DNA of 41,792 nucleotides from Prochlorococcus sp. AG-436-C05 (GTDB lineage: Bacteria > Cyanobacteriota > Cyanobacteriia > PCC-6307 > Cyanobiaceae), in the NCBI GenBank assembly GCA_003209795.1, contig QCPB01000010.1, forward strand, positions 1 through 41,792, written 5' to 3'. The stretch's first letter is position 1; every line of letters begins with the position of its first letter. This document shows positions 21,450 through 31,283 of this stretch, piece after piece. Under the pieces are notes generated by a model that was not told the DNA's origin, searched no databases, and worked only from the letters and a program-made list of their open reading frames with translations. The position numbers and the translations under genes were made by a program.

Positions 21450-22316
21450 TTACTTCTCACTTATTTTATATGGACCAAAGAATTCACTAGCATCTTTGCC
21501 CAATAATTTAGCAAGACTTAAGATTTTATCTATACTCCATTTTGATGATAATCCATAAAGGATACCAGCAGCGAAGGCATCTCCACATCCATAAGAATCA
21601 ATTTTTTGTTTTGTGTTTATAAGAGCCTTATATCTACCTCCTGGATATAAAATTCCACCATTTTCTCCCTCAGTTTTAATAATGAATTTAGGCTTTATAG
21701 ATATATCAGACAAAGAAAAAACCTCGCCAGGATCAAGATTGCTACCTATTAATCCATCTAAAAAAACGTTTGATTTATTAATTATATTTAATCCTACTCT
21801 TGGAGTTGTACAAAGAGAGTCTGCAATTCTGGCTTTTTTAAATATCTCTGAATCAGATGCTGTGATAAAGATTCCATCCATTTTTTCAAATATATTCCAA
21901 TCTAAATTGTCTTTATAAGTTGGGGCCAGTCTATCTCCAATAACAGTAATAGATCTTTCACCATTAGAATCAATCAAACTAAAACCTCTTCTAGTTGGCT
22001 TATCTCTCCATGCAACATGTATCTTTATTCCATAATTTGAAAGGATTTCAAAACTTTGTTCTCCGTAATAATCATTACCTAAAGAGGTAAAAAAGTGGAC
22101 TTGATTATTTGTTAATTCAGAAAGAGTTTTTGCTATAACAGATCCTCCCCCAGCTGGATGTTCTATTGACTTTTCAGAATGAGAAATAACACCTGGTTTT
22201 GGCAATTGATCAACCTTTAGAAAATTTATCCACTCAACATGACCTACTACAGCAAAATTTAAATTGCCCTTCTTTAATTTACAATCTTTAATTAAATTTT
22301 TTTTTTCTACAATCAT
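21450..22316 (-). CDS. PfkB-family sugar kinase
   Basis: This 288-residue ribokinase-like enzyme has an N-terminal GGGSVIAKTLSEL segment (the substrate-side glycine motif), GNDYYGEQ, and near the C-terminus IDSYGCGDAFAAGILYGL. The last is the PfkB signature 2 with the catalytic aspartate in GCGD. Here the usual D-T-x-G-A-G-D appears as DSYGCGD. It transfers phosphate from ATP to a sugar or nucleoside; the substrate cannot be told from sequence. The gene stands alone upstream of two small membrane genes. Confidence 0.82.
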   Translation of the reverse strand: MIVEKKNLIKDCKLKKGNLNFAVVGHVEWINFLKVDQLPKPGVISHSEKSIEHPAGGGSVIAKTLSELTNNQVHFFTSLGNDYYGEQSFEILSNYGIKIHVAWRDKPTRRGFSLIDSNGERSITVIGDRLAPTYKDNLDWNIFEKMDGIFITASDSEIFKKARIADSLCTTPRVGLNIINKSNVFLDGLIGSNLDPGEVFSLSDISIKPKFIIKTEGENGGILYPGGRYKALINTKQKIDSYGCGDAFAAGILYGLSSKWSIDKILSLAKLLGKDASEFFGPYKISEK

Positions 22317-22357
22317 TAGATTCTAAATATTATTATAAAATTAAATATTTTTGTCTT

Positions 22358-22735
22358 GTGAACTCATTAAGTATATTAAAAGATAAAAAACAAATAGTTT
22401 CTTATCTTTACCTTTTTCTATCAATTTTAGGGGCGATACTTCCAATGTTGGCAAATTTTGATTTTGCAATGGAATATGGAAATAATTTTGATATTAATAA
22501 CTTTATTGCTCTAGCAAATGCGAATCCTGCTGCTCAATCAATTTCTAGGGACTTATTAATTGGAGCTACTGCGGTTTTTATATGGATAGTAAATGAATCT
22601 AAAAAATTAAATATGAAAAATATGTGGATTATTTACTTTGGAACTTTTTTAATAGCATTTGCATTCTCAGCTCCTTTATTCTTGTTTCTCAGAGAAAGAA
22701 GAATTATAGAATTAGAAAGAATTAAATTAAAATAA
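22358..22735 (+). CDS. DUF2834 family membrane protein
   Basis: The GTG at 22358 starts a 125-residue protein with three hydrophobic segments. It has the DUF2834 features: LGAILPMLANFDFAMEYG, FIALANANPAAQSISRDLLIGA, a WIVNESKKL turn, and APLFLFLRER at the end of the last helix. The function of the family is unknown. It starts 41 bases from the divergent PfkB gene, and its end overlaps the convergent MFS gene by nine bases. Confidence 0.78.
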   Translation: MNSLSILKDKKQIVSYLYLFLSILGAILPMLANFDFAMEYGNNFDINNFIALANANPAAQSISRDLLIGATAVFIWIVNESKKLNMKNMWIIYFGTFLIAFAFSAPLFLFLRERRIIELERIKLK

Positions 22736-23956
22736 TTTTTTGAATAAAATCATAAGAGTTATTAAACAACAAAAGGAAATTGATAACCAAATTGTTGAAG
22801 CGTAACCATAAACATCTAATACTCTTCCAGAAATAAAAGGGCCAAAGAAATATCCCATAGCAAAACATTGAGATAATAAAGCAAGAGCGTAACCTTTTTT
22901 ATTTGGAGGGGCAATACTAAATACGACATCTGTTGATGTAGGAAGAAAGGAAGAAGTACCTAAACTAATTAGTACTAATGAAAAAAAGATTATATAAAAA
23001 GCTGAAAAATTTAAATAGCTGGATATGAATAAAAGTAATGAAGCAAGACAAAAGCTTAGCAGACTAAATTTCAAGCCAAATAATCTTCCTCTTTTTGATA
23101 TCCATGAACCGACTGGCCATTGTAATAACAGCAATAAAATCAACTGAAATGAAATTATAAAACTTATGAATTGATCACTTAATGCCTTTCTATAAACACC
23201 TCCTTTTACAAGGTCTAGAGGCAATGTAACTTGAATTAAGGCAATAGAAGTAGTTAATAAAATAATAGATATAATTATTAGAATGGAATTCCTATTCCAT
23301 TTATTTTGATTTAATGTAATTGGATCATTGGAACTTTTTTGAAAATCTACTAAAGATTTTTGGATAGAAGAATTATTTTGTAAAATCAAAAATATTATGA
23401 CTAACATACATAAAATATCGTTTACAAAAATTGATTTAGAGTAGAAAAAATTAGTTAGAGAACCTCCCAAGAAGACCCCCATAAATATTCCTAAAGCCTC
23501 TGCGCTTCTTACAAGAGAATAAGCCTTTCTAGTATCTATTGGATAACAAAAATAAGGCACTCCAAACTCTGCCGCAGGCCAATATATTCCAGCTGCTGCT
23601 CCAATAAACGATTGCCCAATTATGTAAAAAAAAGTATCCTTAGATATAATAAGAAAGAATCCTGAAGCAATACTTATTATTGAAGAAACTATTAATGGGT
23701 ACTGTATTTTCCCTGTTTTATTTAAATAATTACCTGTAAAGAATCTTGTTATGGTACCTATAATTGCTGAGATAGTAAAACCTAGTCCAATTTCTGTTGC
23801 CGATAATCCAATATCATTAAAAATAAGTGATGTTAAATAAATGACACCTCCAGCCCCAAATGAAGCAAAAAATCTTATTTTAGTAATTAACCTTAAATGG
23901 AATGGAAATTCTATCCACCAATATTTGCAAATTTGAAACCTATTTGGATTAATCAC
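22727..23956 (-). CDS. major facilitator superfamily transporter
   Basis: This 409-residue protein has about twelve hydrophobic segments. The loop between helices 2 and 3 reads GTITRFFTGNYLNKTGK, a variant of the MFS signature G-x-x-x-D-R-x-G-R-R. The middle loop (residues 190-215) is charged, as expected between the two six-helix halves. The repeat signature in the second half is SWISKRGRLFG. Substrate is unknown. The start is GTG at 23956; there is no ATG before the first helix. This puts its start two bases from that of the divergent hydrolase gene. Confidence 0.82.
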   Translation of the reverse strand: MINPNRFQICKYWWIEFPFHLRLITKIRFFASFGAGGVIYLTSLIFNDIGLSATEIGLGFTISAIIGTITRFFTGNYLNKTGKIQYPLIVSSIISIASGFFLIISKDTFFYIIGQSFIGAAAGIYWPAAEFGVPYFCYPIDTRKAYSLVRSAEALGIFMGVFLGGSLTNFFYSKSIFVNDILCMLVIIFLILQNNSSIQKSLVDFQKSSNDPITLNQNKWNRNSILIIISIILLTTSIALIQVTLPLDLVKGGVYRKALSDQFISFIISFQLILLLLLQWPVGSWISKRGRLFGLKFSLLSFCLASLLLFISSYLNFSAFYIIFFSLVLISLGTSSFLPTSTDVVFSIAPPNKKGYALALLSQCFAMGYFFGPFISGRVLDVYGYASTIWLSISFCCLITLMILFKKLF

Positions 23957-23958
23957 AA

Positions 23959-25512
23959 TTGAAATTCTTTACTATATTTTTTTTTAGTTTTTGTAGTTTT
24001 TTTATAGCTAATAGTTCATCCAAAGCAGCCGAAAAGATAAATATTATGTTTGAAGAGATGAAAATCCCTATTAATATAGACCAGTTAAGAAAAATAGAAA
24101 AATATGAGGAAGATTCTACACAAGTCATAGATTGGTTTAATAAAAATGGATTTTCAAAAGTTTTTGAATTATCAAAATTTTTAAAATTCCCAATTTTCAA
24201 AGAAGAAGGTTTAAACAGAAAATTATTAAGGAGTTGGGTAGGTAGAAAATTTCTTTCGGAATTAAGCAAAACTATAATTGTTCCTAATGATAAAGATGGC
24301 GTAGAAGTTTTCAATGCTATTGAAAATTTATTAGATGATAAAAAGCAAGTTTCTACCCTAGATATCATACGGGCTTTACCTTCAGAAGAAATTTCATTAG
24401 ATGTAGACAATCTAATAATGATAATTTCTTCTTGGAAAAAAGAATTAGTTATGCAACAAAATCTCATTTTTAAATTAAATGAACTAAAAATATCAAATAA
24501 AAAATCCTTTAAAAGTCCCAAGATCAAAATCGACTCAAATCTTATAAAAATCAATAAGAAAATTCATTCACCTCACAGAGTGGAACCTATAGAAATTGAA
24601 CTATGGAAAAGTAAGAAAGAATCATCTGATAAAGAATTAATAATTTTCATGCCTGGACTAGGGGGAGATATTAATAATTTCAAATGGATTGGAACAGAAT
24701 TAACTCAAAGGGGTTGGCCAGTGATTTTTCTACATCATAAAGGAAGTAATTCGGATACTTTGTCAGAAGTTCTTAAAGGTAAAGAAGGGATTCCAGAAAG
24801 TTCAGATTTTTTCTTTAACAGACTAAAGGATTTAGATGCCGTATTAAAAGCACATAGCAATGAAAGTTTTGGATTGGTTAATGAATCTTATATTTTAATG
24901 GGACATTCACTAGGTGCTTTAATAGCACTTTTATATGAGGGAGCCGAACCATTAGATGGACTTGAGAATAGATGTGATAAGGCATTAAAAGATTTTGCTG
25001 TAACAAATCTATCAAAATTACTTCAATGTCAATTAATCGAAATACCAATCCCTGCAAAGACTAATAAAAATAAGGCAAAGGCAATAATAGGTTTTAATGC
25101 CTTTGGGAGCCTAATATGGCCTGAAGAAAAGAGTTCGGGTATCGATTTACCTATTCTTCTTATAGGGGGTACCTATGATCTAATTACGCCATTAATAGGA
25201 GAACAATTTAAAGTATTTTTATCTGCTAATAATCCACTTAATAGATTTCTAATTATTGAAGGAGCAAGTCATTTTTCTCCAATTAGAATAGAAAATAGTT
25301 TAGAAGAAAATAATGACATTTTCAAAATTAGGCAACCTTTTATTGGAACAGATCCAATTTCAGTTCAAGATTTATCTTTAAGAACTTTAGTTGAATTTAT
25401 AAATAAGATTAAGACTGAAGAAAGTATCAAAATTTTTTCAAATAGAAGAGGCATTAAGCTTGATTTTCATATTTTAGATAGAAAGACTATAGATAAAATT
25501 TCTAAAAATTAG
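23959..25512 (+). CDS. DUF1400 alpha/beta hydrolase, exported
   Basis: This 517-residue protein starts with TTG at 23959, giving a signal peptide (MKFFTIFFFSFCSFF..SKAAEK). Residues 27-175 fit the cyanobacterial DUF1400 region. Residues 205-470 are an alpha/beta hydrolase: FMPGLGGDINNF (oxyanion strand), YILMGHSLGAL with the nucleophile serine in GHSLG, LIGGTYDLITP with the acid residue, and EGASHFSPI with the catalytic histidine. It probably acts as a lipase or esterase outside the cytoplasm. Its stop overlaps the stop of the convergent permease gene by four bases. Confidence 0.82.
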   Translation: MKFFTIFFFSFCSFFIANSSSKAAEKINIMFEEMKIPINIDQLRKIEKYEEDSTQVIDWFNKNGFSKVFELSKFLKFPIFKEEGLNRKLLRSWVGRKFLSELSKTIIVPNDKDGVEVFNAIENLLDDKKQVSTLDIIRALPSEEISLDVDNLIMIISSWKKELVMQQNLIFKLNELKISNKKSFKSPKIKIDSNLIKINKKIHSPHRVEPIEIELWKSKKESSDKELIIFMPGLGGDINNFKWIGTELTQRGWPVIFLHHKGSNSDTLSEVLKGKEGIPESSDFFFNRLKDLDAVLKAHSNESFGLVNESYILMGHSLGALIALLYEGAEPLDGLENRCDKALKDFAVTNLSKLLQCQLIEIPIPAKTNKNKAKAIIGFNAFGSLIWPEEKSSGIDLPILLIGGTYDLITPLIGEQFKVFLSANNPLNRFLIIEGASHFSPIRIENSLEENNDIFKIRQPFIGTDPISVQDLSLRTLVEFINKIKTEESIKIFSNRRGIKLDFHILDRKTIDKISKN

Positions 25513-26531
25513 TATTCGATTCTGGGATCTAATAAAGCAATCAAAATATCAACTAATAGGTTTAAAGAAACTATTAGTAATGAAGTGACAATTACGATCC
25601 CTTGAACCACGTTATAATCCCGTTGGGAAATTGCTTCATGTAACCTTAAAGCGATACCAGGCCATGAAAAAGTAACTTCAAATAAAAGAGCTCCTCCAGC
25701 TAATGATGCGATAGTTAAGCCTGAAATAGTTAGAATTGGTAAAAGGGCATTAGGTAATGCATGATTTATAATTATATTTCTTCTAGAAATACCTCTACAT
25801 ATAGCAGCATTTACATAATCACTTTTATATGAATTATCTAAATTTATTCTTAAAGATCTACTAAATATTCCGCTTAAAAGGAAACCTAAAGTTATTGAAG
25901 GTAGAGCAAGATGATAAAGACTATCTCTTAAACTATCAATGTTATTAGAAAGAAGACTATCTAATACTAAAAATCCTGTTATGTTAGGTTCATCCTTAAA
26001 GATTGGGTACCTTCCTCCTATAGGGAATATTCTAAAACAAACAGAGAATATTAATTGGGCTAACATTGCACCCCAGAAAGGTGGAATTGCATATGAAGAG
26101 ATACCTATCACTCTTGAAATATAATCACTTTTCTTACCTTTATTTCTTAAACCGAAAAAGCCTAAAGGGAAACCTATAAGAATTGCAAAAATTATTGAGA
26201 AGAATCCTAATTCAAGACTGGCGGGTAGTGCCTCAAGAACAATATCTAAAACTTTCTCTTGAGTACTTAATGATAAACCTAAATTTAAATGCAAAAGATT
26301 ATTTATGTAAATTAAATATTGATTAAAAAGTGACTCATTTAAACCTAATTCCTCCCTCAGAATATTTCTTGCAACTTCATTTGCATTTATGCCTAAAATC
26401 GCATCAACAGGATCTCCTGGAGCTATTCTTAATAAAATAAAAACCAACGTAGATATAATCCAAATTGAAACAGGTATTAATGTAAGTTTTATTATTGAAT
26501 AATTAAAAACTTTTTTTAAATCTCTACTCAT
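25509..26531 (-). CDS. DppB/OppB-type ABC transporter permease
   Basis: This 340-residue inner-membrane permease has six hydrophobic segments. Family features are the N-terminal LVFILLRIAPGDPVDAILG and the EAA loop region (NAAICRGISRRNIIINHALPNALLPILTISG), which contacts the ATPase. It ends LLDPRIEY, as is typical. With the substrate-binding gene just upstream (eight-base overlap) it forms half of a peptide or nickel-type importer. No DppC, DppD or DppF gene is adjacent, so partners must be elsewhere. Confidence 0.88.
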   Translation of the reverse strand: MSRDLKKVFNYSIIKLTLIPVSIWIISTLVFILLRIAPGDPVDAILGINANEVARNILREELGLNESLFNQYLIYINNLLHLNLGLSLSTQEKVLDIVLEALPASLELGFFSIIFAILIGFPLGFFGLRNKGKKSDYISRVIGISSYAIPPFWGAMLAQLIFSVCFRIFPIGGRYPIFKDEPNITGFLVLDSLLSNNIDSLRDSLYHLALPSITLGFLLSGIFSRSLRINLDNSYKSDYVNAAICRGISRRNIIINHALPNALLPILTISGLTIASLAGGALLFEVTFSWPGIALRLHEAISQRDYNVVQGIVIVTSLLIVSLNLLVDILIALLDPRIEY

Positions 26532-28095
26532 TAATAATTTCTAAATCACTCAATGAAATAATTCCTGATCCATTAAATACAGGTCTTGATATTGACATTT
26601 GAGACCATGCTTTTTGAGAGTCGACCCAAATTGGAATATAAGGAACAGATTCTGATGCTAGCATTTCAATTTTAATTAGTTTTTTCAATCTACTATTTCC
26701 AAAAGAAGATTCAGCGTCCTTAAATAAATATTCAACCTGCTTTGAACCCCAAAAACTTCCACTTGCAACAGATTCTCCTTCTTTACAATGATTTTTCTCA
26801 ATATCATTGCAGCTTAAAAGAGGTTTAAGATAACCCTCCGGATCAGGATATAAGCCTGTCCAGTCATAAATCGCAGCTGGATATAAACCTTTACTTAAAT
26901 TCTCATACATAGTTGTAGATTCAACTCCGTTAATTTGTATTGAAATACAATCTGACAAATTATTTTTTATATCTTCTTTGATAGTTAGTGAAATCAATTT
27001 ATCTGAATTAACATTGGATCTATATGTCAAAGGAAATTTTAATATTTTTCCATTACAGTAACCCTCTTTCTCAAGAATAATTCTTGCTTCTCTGGGATTA
27101 TATTCTGACCAAAAGTCATCATTAGTCTCTTTAAATATTGAAGGAACAATAGTTCTTAAAGGCTTTCTCATGTTGTAACTTACTTTTTCGCTAATAATTT
27201 TCCTATTAATACTTTTGGAAATTGCCAACCTTATATTTTCATTATCAAAAGGATATGAATTTGTTCTAAGACTTATAATACTTATTTCAGTTTCAGGTCC
27301 AAGCCCAACCTTTAATTTGTTTTTGTTGCTTAATAACATTAATTGGTGCCTTTGAGTATCATCAATCGAATTTGATAAGAGAACATCAATTTGCTTACTT
27401 CTAAGAGCTCCAAAAAGGGATGAAGTATTAGAATACTCAATAAAATTAATTCCATCATTTTTGGGTATCTCTCCCCAATATTTCGGATTTGGTTCTATAA
27501 CTTGCCTTTCATTGGTAAAACTCTCAACAAAATATTTACCAGTTCCAATAAAATTATCATTTAAGAATTTATCAGAATAATCCTTATAAAAAGTTGGTGA
27601 AATTGGAGTTAGATTAATTGAAGTTAATAAAGCATTTATTGAACTTGATGGTTTATTTAAATTGATAACAATCTTAAAATTCGAAGGGGTTTCAATAGAT
27701 TCAATCTTATCTGCCAAAATATATTTTTTTATACCAATTCTTTTAAATCTTTCAATTGAAAATTTCATTGCCTCCGAATCAAATTGTGTTCCATCATGAA
27801 AGAATATATTTTTTTTTAGATTAATTTTAATTTGCAAGTTGTCTTTAGAAATGATGGGCATCCCTAAAGCTAATTTAGGAATTAATATTCCCTCATTATT
27901 TAGTTCATATAAAGTATCTCCAAGCGAGGCTAATAAATGGAATTCTTTTAAGCTTTCTGCTCTAGCAGGATCCAAAGATTCAATCTTACCTGCACTTGCA
28001 ACAATTATTCTTTTGGAATTATTTTGAGAGACACAAGAATATTGAAATAACGAAATTAAAAAAACTAATATTGAAAATAGAAATTTATTTTGCAT
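26524..28095 (-). CDS. peptide/nickel-type ABC substrate-binding protein
   Basis: This 523-residue SBP_bac_5 family protein begins with a signal peptide ending LFQYSC, a possible though atypical lipobox (serine before cysteine, but Gln/Tyr in the other positions). The mature start, RIIVASAGKIESLDPARAES, is classic for the family. Other landmarks are FFHDGTQFDSEAMKFSIERF and FIGTGKYFVESF. It should bind peptides, glutathione or similar ligands at the outer face of the inner membrane. The permease gene overlaps its end by eight bases. Confidence 0.87.
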   Translation of the reverse strand: MQNKFLFSILVFLISLFQYSCVSQNNSKRIIVASAGKIESLDPARAESLKEFHLLASLGDTLYELNNEGILIPKLALGMPIISKDNLQIKINLKKNIFFHDGTQFDSEAMKFSIERFKRIGIKKYILADKIESIETPSNFKIVINLNKPSSSINALLTSINLTPISPTFYKDYSDKFLNDNFIGTGKYFVESFTNERQVIEPNPKYWGEIPKNDGINFIEYSNTSSLFGALRSKQIDVLLSNSIDDTQRHQLMLLSNKNKLKVGLGPETEISIISLRTNSYPFDNENIRLAISKSINRKIISEKVSYNMRKPLRTIVPSIFKETNDDFWSEYNPREARIILEKEGYCNGKILKFPLTYRSNVNSDKLISLTIKEDIKNNLSDCISIQINGVESTTMYENLSKGLYPAAIYDWTGLYPDPEGYLKPLLSCNDIEKNHCKEGESVASGSFWGSKQVEYLFKDAESSFGNSRLKKLIKIEMLASESVPYIPIWVDSQKAWSQMSISRPVFNGSGIISLSDLEIINE

Positions 28096-28118
28096 AATCT
28101 TTGAATTAACTTATTAAC

Positions 28119-28370
28119 TTATTGTGAGAATTTTTCTGAGCAAAAGAGTTGTAAGGTTATTTGACTTATTTCCAAAGCGACTGTTTTTTGGGGCTCAGAA
28201 GGAAAAGGCCACTCTCTTATCCAACAAATTTTCTTTTCTAGATTGATACCTATGACTTGAAATGTCTTTTTACTATTTTTAATTTTTACGCATGCTCCTT
28301 TATATAGTTTTTCAGGAATAATTCGGGAATTATTTTCTTTTTTCCTTTCTATCAATTTTGAATAATTCAT
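28119..28370 (-). CDS. conserved small protein, unknown
   Basis: This 83-residue protein has a basic N-terminus (SKLIERKKENNSRIIPEKL) and a small beta-rich core (GACVKIKNSKKTFQVIGINLEKKICWIREW). The core resembles an SH3-like or KOW-like barrel with a tryptophan pair. It is soluble. It lies between homoserine dehydrogenase and the ABC binding protein on the same strand, 23 bases from the latter. No function is assigned. Confidence 0.6.
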   Translation of the reverse strand: MNYSKLIERKKENNSRIIPEKLYKGACVKIKNSKKTFQVIGINLEKKICWIREWPFPSEPQKTVALEISQITLQLFCSEKFSQ

Positions 28371-28441
28371 TATAGATGTAAAAATTAAAAACTTACTTTC
28401 TTCGGTGTAACAAGCTATAAAGAAATTTGCAAATTATTTTT

Positions 28442-29743
28442 TTAAATACAACTTAATTGACTAGCGATATTTTTTACTTCTTTGAGAGCATTTATATCCT
28501 CCTTTGATTTCTCGAAATTGCCATTACTTACCTCGTGGGTTATCACAACTATTTCTGCTTTATCCTCACTTGCATCAAGTTGAACAATTGATTCAATAGA
28601 AACATCATAGTTACCAAAAATATCTCCAATCTTACCTATTACCCCAGGGCTATCAATACATATAATTCTAAGATAATTTTTTTTTGTTATTTGAGAAGAA
28701 TCTATTATGTGGCAATTTCTCCAGAAATTAAATGCTAACAATTGATCGATCCTAGTATTATTTTTTATCGATGTTGCATGAAGATTTAATATATCAGAAA
28801 CCACTGACGCAGCAGTTGGTCCACTTCCAGCTCCAGGACCATATAACATTATTTCTCCAAGAGGCTCGGCTTCTATCAATAAGGCATTATTTACTCCCTC
28901 AACAGTTGCTAAAGGGTGAGATTTAGGAATTAAAGAAGGTCCTACCCAAATATTTAAAGGAAGTGAATCATTACTATTAATAGGATATCTTTCTACAAGA
29001 GCTAAAAGTTTAATTTCAAATCCTAATTTATTTGCATATTCAATATCTTTAAGATTAATTTGACTAATACCCTCCGTATTTATTAATTCTCTTTCGATTT
29101 CGCCTCCAAATGCCAGTTCACTCAGAATTAAAATTTTATCTGCAGCATCATGACCTTCAACATCTGCAGTTGGATCAAATTCAGCGTAACCAAGATTTTG
29201 AGCTAATTTTAAAGTTTCCATATAATCAGCTTTTTCATTTGTCATTTTTGAAAGAATAAAATTTGTTGTTCCATTTATTATCCCTACCATTTTTTTTATA
29301 TGGTTACTTTTAAGAGATCTTTTTAAAGGTTCAATTATTGGAATACCCCCGCATACAGCTGCTTCTGATAAAACATAAACTCCTTTTTGACTTGCAGTCT
29401 CATATATTTCTCTTCCATATCTAGCAATTACTGCTTTATTTGCCGTGACAACAGATTTTCCTGCTTTTAAAGATTTCAAAATGATATCTTTCGCTATATC
29501 AACCCCCCCCATAACTTCAACAATCACATCAATTGAGGGGTCATCAATTAATATCATTGGATTATCTACTAAAACATTATTTCCCGGGGAGATCTCCCTT
29601 TTTTTATTAACATCTTTAACTGCTATTTTTACGATTTCTATTTCCTTTAATATTGGATGCAAGTCAAATTCTGATCTTAATATTTTATAAATCCCTGAGC
29701 CTACAGTTCCAAAACCTACAATACCAATTTTACATTTTCCCAT
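28442..29743 (-). CDS. hom: homoserine dehydrogenase
   Basis: This 433-residue enzyme reduces aspartate semialdehyde to homoserine on the way to threonine, isoleucine and methionine. The NAD(P)-binding start IGIVGFGTVGSGIYKIL is clear. ANKAVIARYG and the central GTTNFILSKM and FDPTADVEGHDAADK (catalytic lysine region) are typical. A C-terminal ACT domain (IDSPGVIGKIGDIFGNYDVSI) should give feedback control, probably by threonine. Length is normal. sufE lies upstream on the same strand, with a 35-base gap. Confidence 0.95.
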   Translation of the reverse strand: MGKCKIGIVGFGTVGSGIYKILRSEFDLHPILKEIEIVKIAVKDVNKKREISPGNNVLVDNPMILIDDPSIDVIVEVMGGVDIAKDIILKSLKAGKSVVTANKAVIARYGREIYETASQKGVYVLSEAAVCGGIPIIEPLKRSLKSNHIKKMVGIINGTTNFILSKMTNEKADYMETLKLAQNLGYAEFDPTADVEGHDAADKILILSELAFGGEIERELINTEGISQINLKDIEYANKLGFEIKLLALVERYPINSNDSLPLNIWVGPSLIPKSHPLATVEGVNNALLIEAEPLGEIMLYGPGAGSGPTAASVVSDILNLHATSIKNNTRIDQLLAFNFWRNCHIIDSSQITKKNYLRIICIDSPGVIGKIGDIFGNYDVSIESIVQLDASEDKAEIVVITHEVSNGNFEKSKEDINALKEVKNIASQLSCI

Positions 29744-29778
29744 TTTTATTTCTTGTTTATAATAAAATCAATTTTATA

Positions 29779-30207
29779 TTATTGGACAGACAAAAATTCA
29801 TTTGCCTGTGATTGCATTTTTAATAATATATTTAAAAATCCATTTGATCTTGAAGGAGTTAAGCTTGCTTTTAAACCAGTTTCTTCTAAAAATTTCTTGT
29901 TTATCTTAACAACTTCTTTAGGGGTTAATTCATTCAATCCATTTATAAGGAATGCTAGCAAACCTTTTGTTATTAGGGCATCTGAATATCCTTGCCAATA
30001 AACCTTACCTTCATGGATTCTCGCTTTAACAAAAACTTCTGAGACACATCCCTTAACTTTATTTTCAGGAACAAGAATATTACTATCTGGTTCTTCCAAT
30101 TTTTTACCTAGCCATAAAATATATTCGTATTTTCTTTTAGGATCTTCTGAGTTTTTTAACTTATCAACTAAATTGTTTAACCTAATATAGGTTTCTTGAT
30201 TATCCAT
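29779..30207 (-). CDS. sufE: SufE sulfur acceptor protein
   Basis: This 142-residue cytoplasmic protein takes persulfide sulfur from the SufS desulfurase for Fe-S cluster assembly. The acceptor cysteine is in NKVKGCVSEVFV (near residue 53), followed by the family's strand YWQGYSDALITKGLLAFLI. The C-terminal helix with GLKASLTPSRSNGFLNIL is conserved in the family. Length is typical of SufE. It lies in the minus-strand run between 5-formyl-THF cyclo-ligase and homoserine dehydrogenase. Confidence 0.92.
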   Translation of the reverse strand: MDNQETYIRLNNLVDKLKNSEDPKRKYEYILWLGKKLEEPDSNILVPENKVKGCVSEVFVKARIHEGKVYWQGYSDALITKGLLAFLINGLNELTPKEVVKINKKFLEETGLKASLTPSRSNGFLNILLKMQSQANEFLSVQ

Positions 30208-30243
30208 TCTTTTAAAACATTATAATTAATGGTAGATAACTTA

Positions 30244-30801
30244 TCATACTAATATTTCATTCTCGGTTATAAAACCTGATATAGGAATATCCCAATCAGC
30301 TTTAGTTAATGACTTTTTGCTTAAACAATTAGCGGTTAACAACCCAATACATGGAATATTACGCCAATTTTCATCTTCTCTTAAGATATCAAAATATCCT
30401 CCACCATAACCTAATCTTATAAGGTTTTTATCCACCGAAAGACATGGTATAAAAATAATACTAATCTCATTATATGTCATTAGCTTTGAGTTTTCAGGGC
30501 CTAGAATACCTTCAAAATCTTTAGTAAGTGGTTTATCATCCCAAGAATAAAATGATAGTTTTTTATTTTCTTCACATCTTGGCAAAGCTACAGGGAATTT
30601 ATCTTTAAGACTTCTAATATCTACTTCATTTTTTAAAGGCCAATATATTCCTATGTGATTAATATTCTGATTTTTATTTACAAAAGAATCGATATACTTT
30701 TTTACATTTTTTTCTACATTTCTCCTATCTTTTAATGAGCTCTCATTTCTTTGTTTTCTAAAAATATTCCTTTCCAAATTCTTTTTAACAGAAATATTCA
30801 T
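30244..30801 (-). CDS. 5-formyltetrahydrofolate cyclo-ligase
   Basis: This 185-residue enzyme converts 5-formyl-THF to 5,10-methenyl-THF with ATP. Landmarks are IGIYWPLKNEVDIRSL, the family signature in LIRLGYGGGYFDILRE (G-x-G-G-G-Y-F/Y-D) and IPISGFITE at the end. Length is normal for the YgfA/MTHFS family. The gene is three bases from ruvC on the same strand, so they are almost certainly co-transcribed. Confidence 0.9.
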   Translation of the reverse strand: MNISVKKNLERNIFRKQRNESSLKDRRNVEKNVKKYIDSFVNKNQNINHIGIYWPLKNEVDIRSLKDKFPVALPRCEENKKLSFYSWDDKPLTKDFEGILGPENSKLMTYNEISIIFIPCLSVDKNLIRLGYGGGYFDILREDENWRNIPCIGLLTANCLSKKSLTKADWDIPISGFITENEILV

Positions 30802-30804
30802 AAT

Positions 30805-31278
30805 TTAGTTAAAGCCTTCTTCATTTAATTTTGTTAGAGCTATTGCTAATGCGTCTGCAGAATCATCAGGTTTTGGAGGTTTATTAAGTTTTAAGTTATA
30901 CATTACTGCTTCGAGAACTTCCTTCTTAGATGCTTTTCCTGTTCCAGCAACAGTTAGCTTTATCTGAGCAGGTGAATATTCACTGACTTTAATATTTTTT
31001 GAAGCTAATAACATCATAATTACACCTCTAGCTTGAACGACGCTAATAGTTCTACTAGATTTATAAAAGAAAAATTTCTCTACTGCAGCAATATTAGGAT
31101 TCCAATGATGTATTAATTCATTAAGATCATTAAATATCTCATATAGTCTAAGTTCCTCTTTTTTTTCTTTACTAGTCTCAATAACTCCACAATCTAATAT
31201 GATCTTTTTTTCTTTTTGTATCTCAATAATTCCATAACCAACTCTTGCTAATCCAGGATCAATCCCAATTATCCTCAC
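30805..31278 (-). CDS. ruvC: Holliday junction endodeoxyribonuclease RuvC
   Basis: This 157-residue nuclease resolves Holliday junctions in recombination. It begins [19 protein letters not shown] with the first catalytic aspartate. [20 protein letters not shown] carries the second acidic residue and the DNA-contact loop. KKPDD-like acidic residues appear near the end ([16 protein letters not shown]). All four acidic catalytic positions appear to be present. It overlaps nothing; chlI ends five bases before its start. Confidence 0.95.
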   Translation of the reverse strand: MRIIGIDPGLARVGYGIIEIQKEKKIILDCGVIETSKEKKEELRLYEIFNDLNELIHHWNPNIAAVEKFFFYKSSRTISVVQARGVIMMLLASKNIKVSEYSPAQIKLTVAGTGKASKKEVLEAVMYNLKLNKPPKPDDSADALAIALTKLNEEGFN

Positions 31279-31283
31279 GGCAA

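Noticed and set aside
23949-24554. Minus-strand 201-residue frame
   Set aside because: It lies wholly inside the hydrolase gene, which has a signal peptide, the DUF1400 pattern and catalytic motifs in the other strand.
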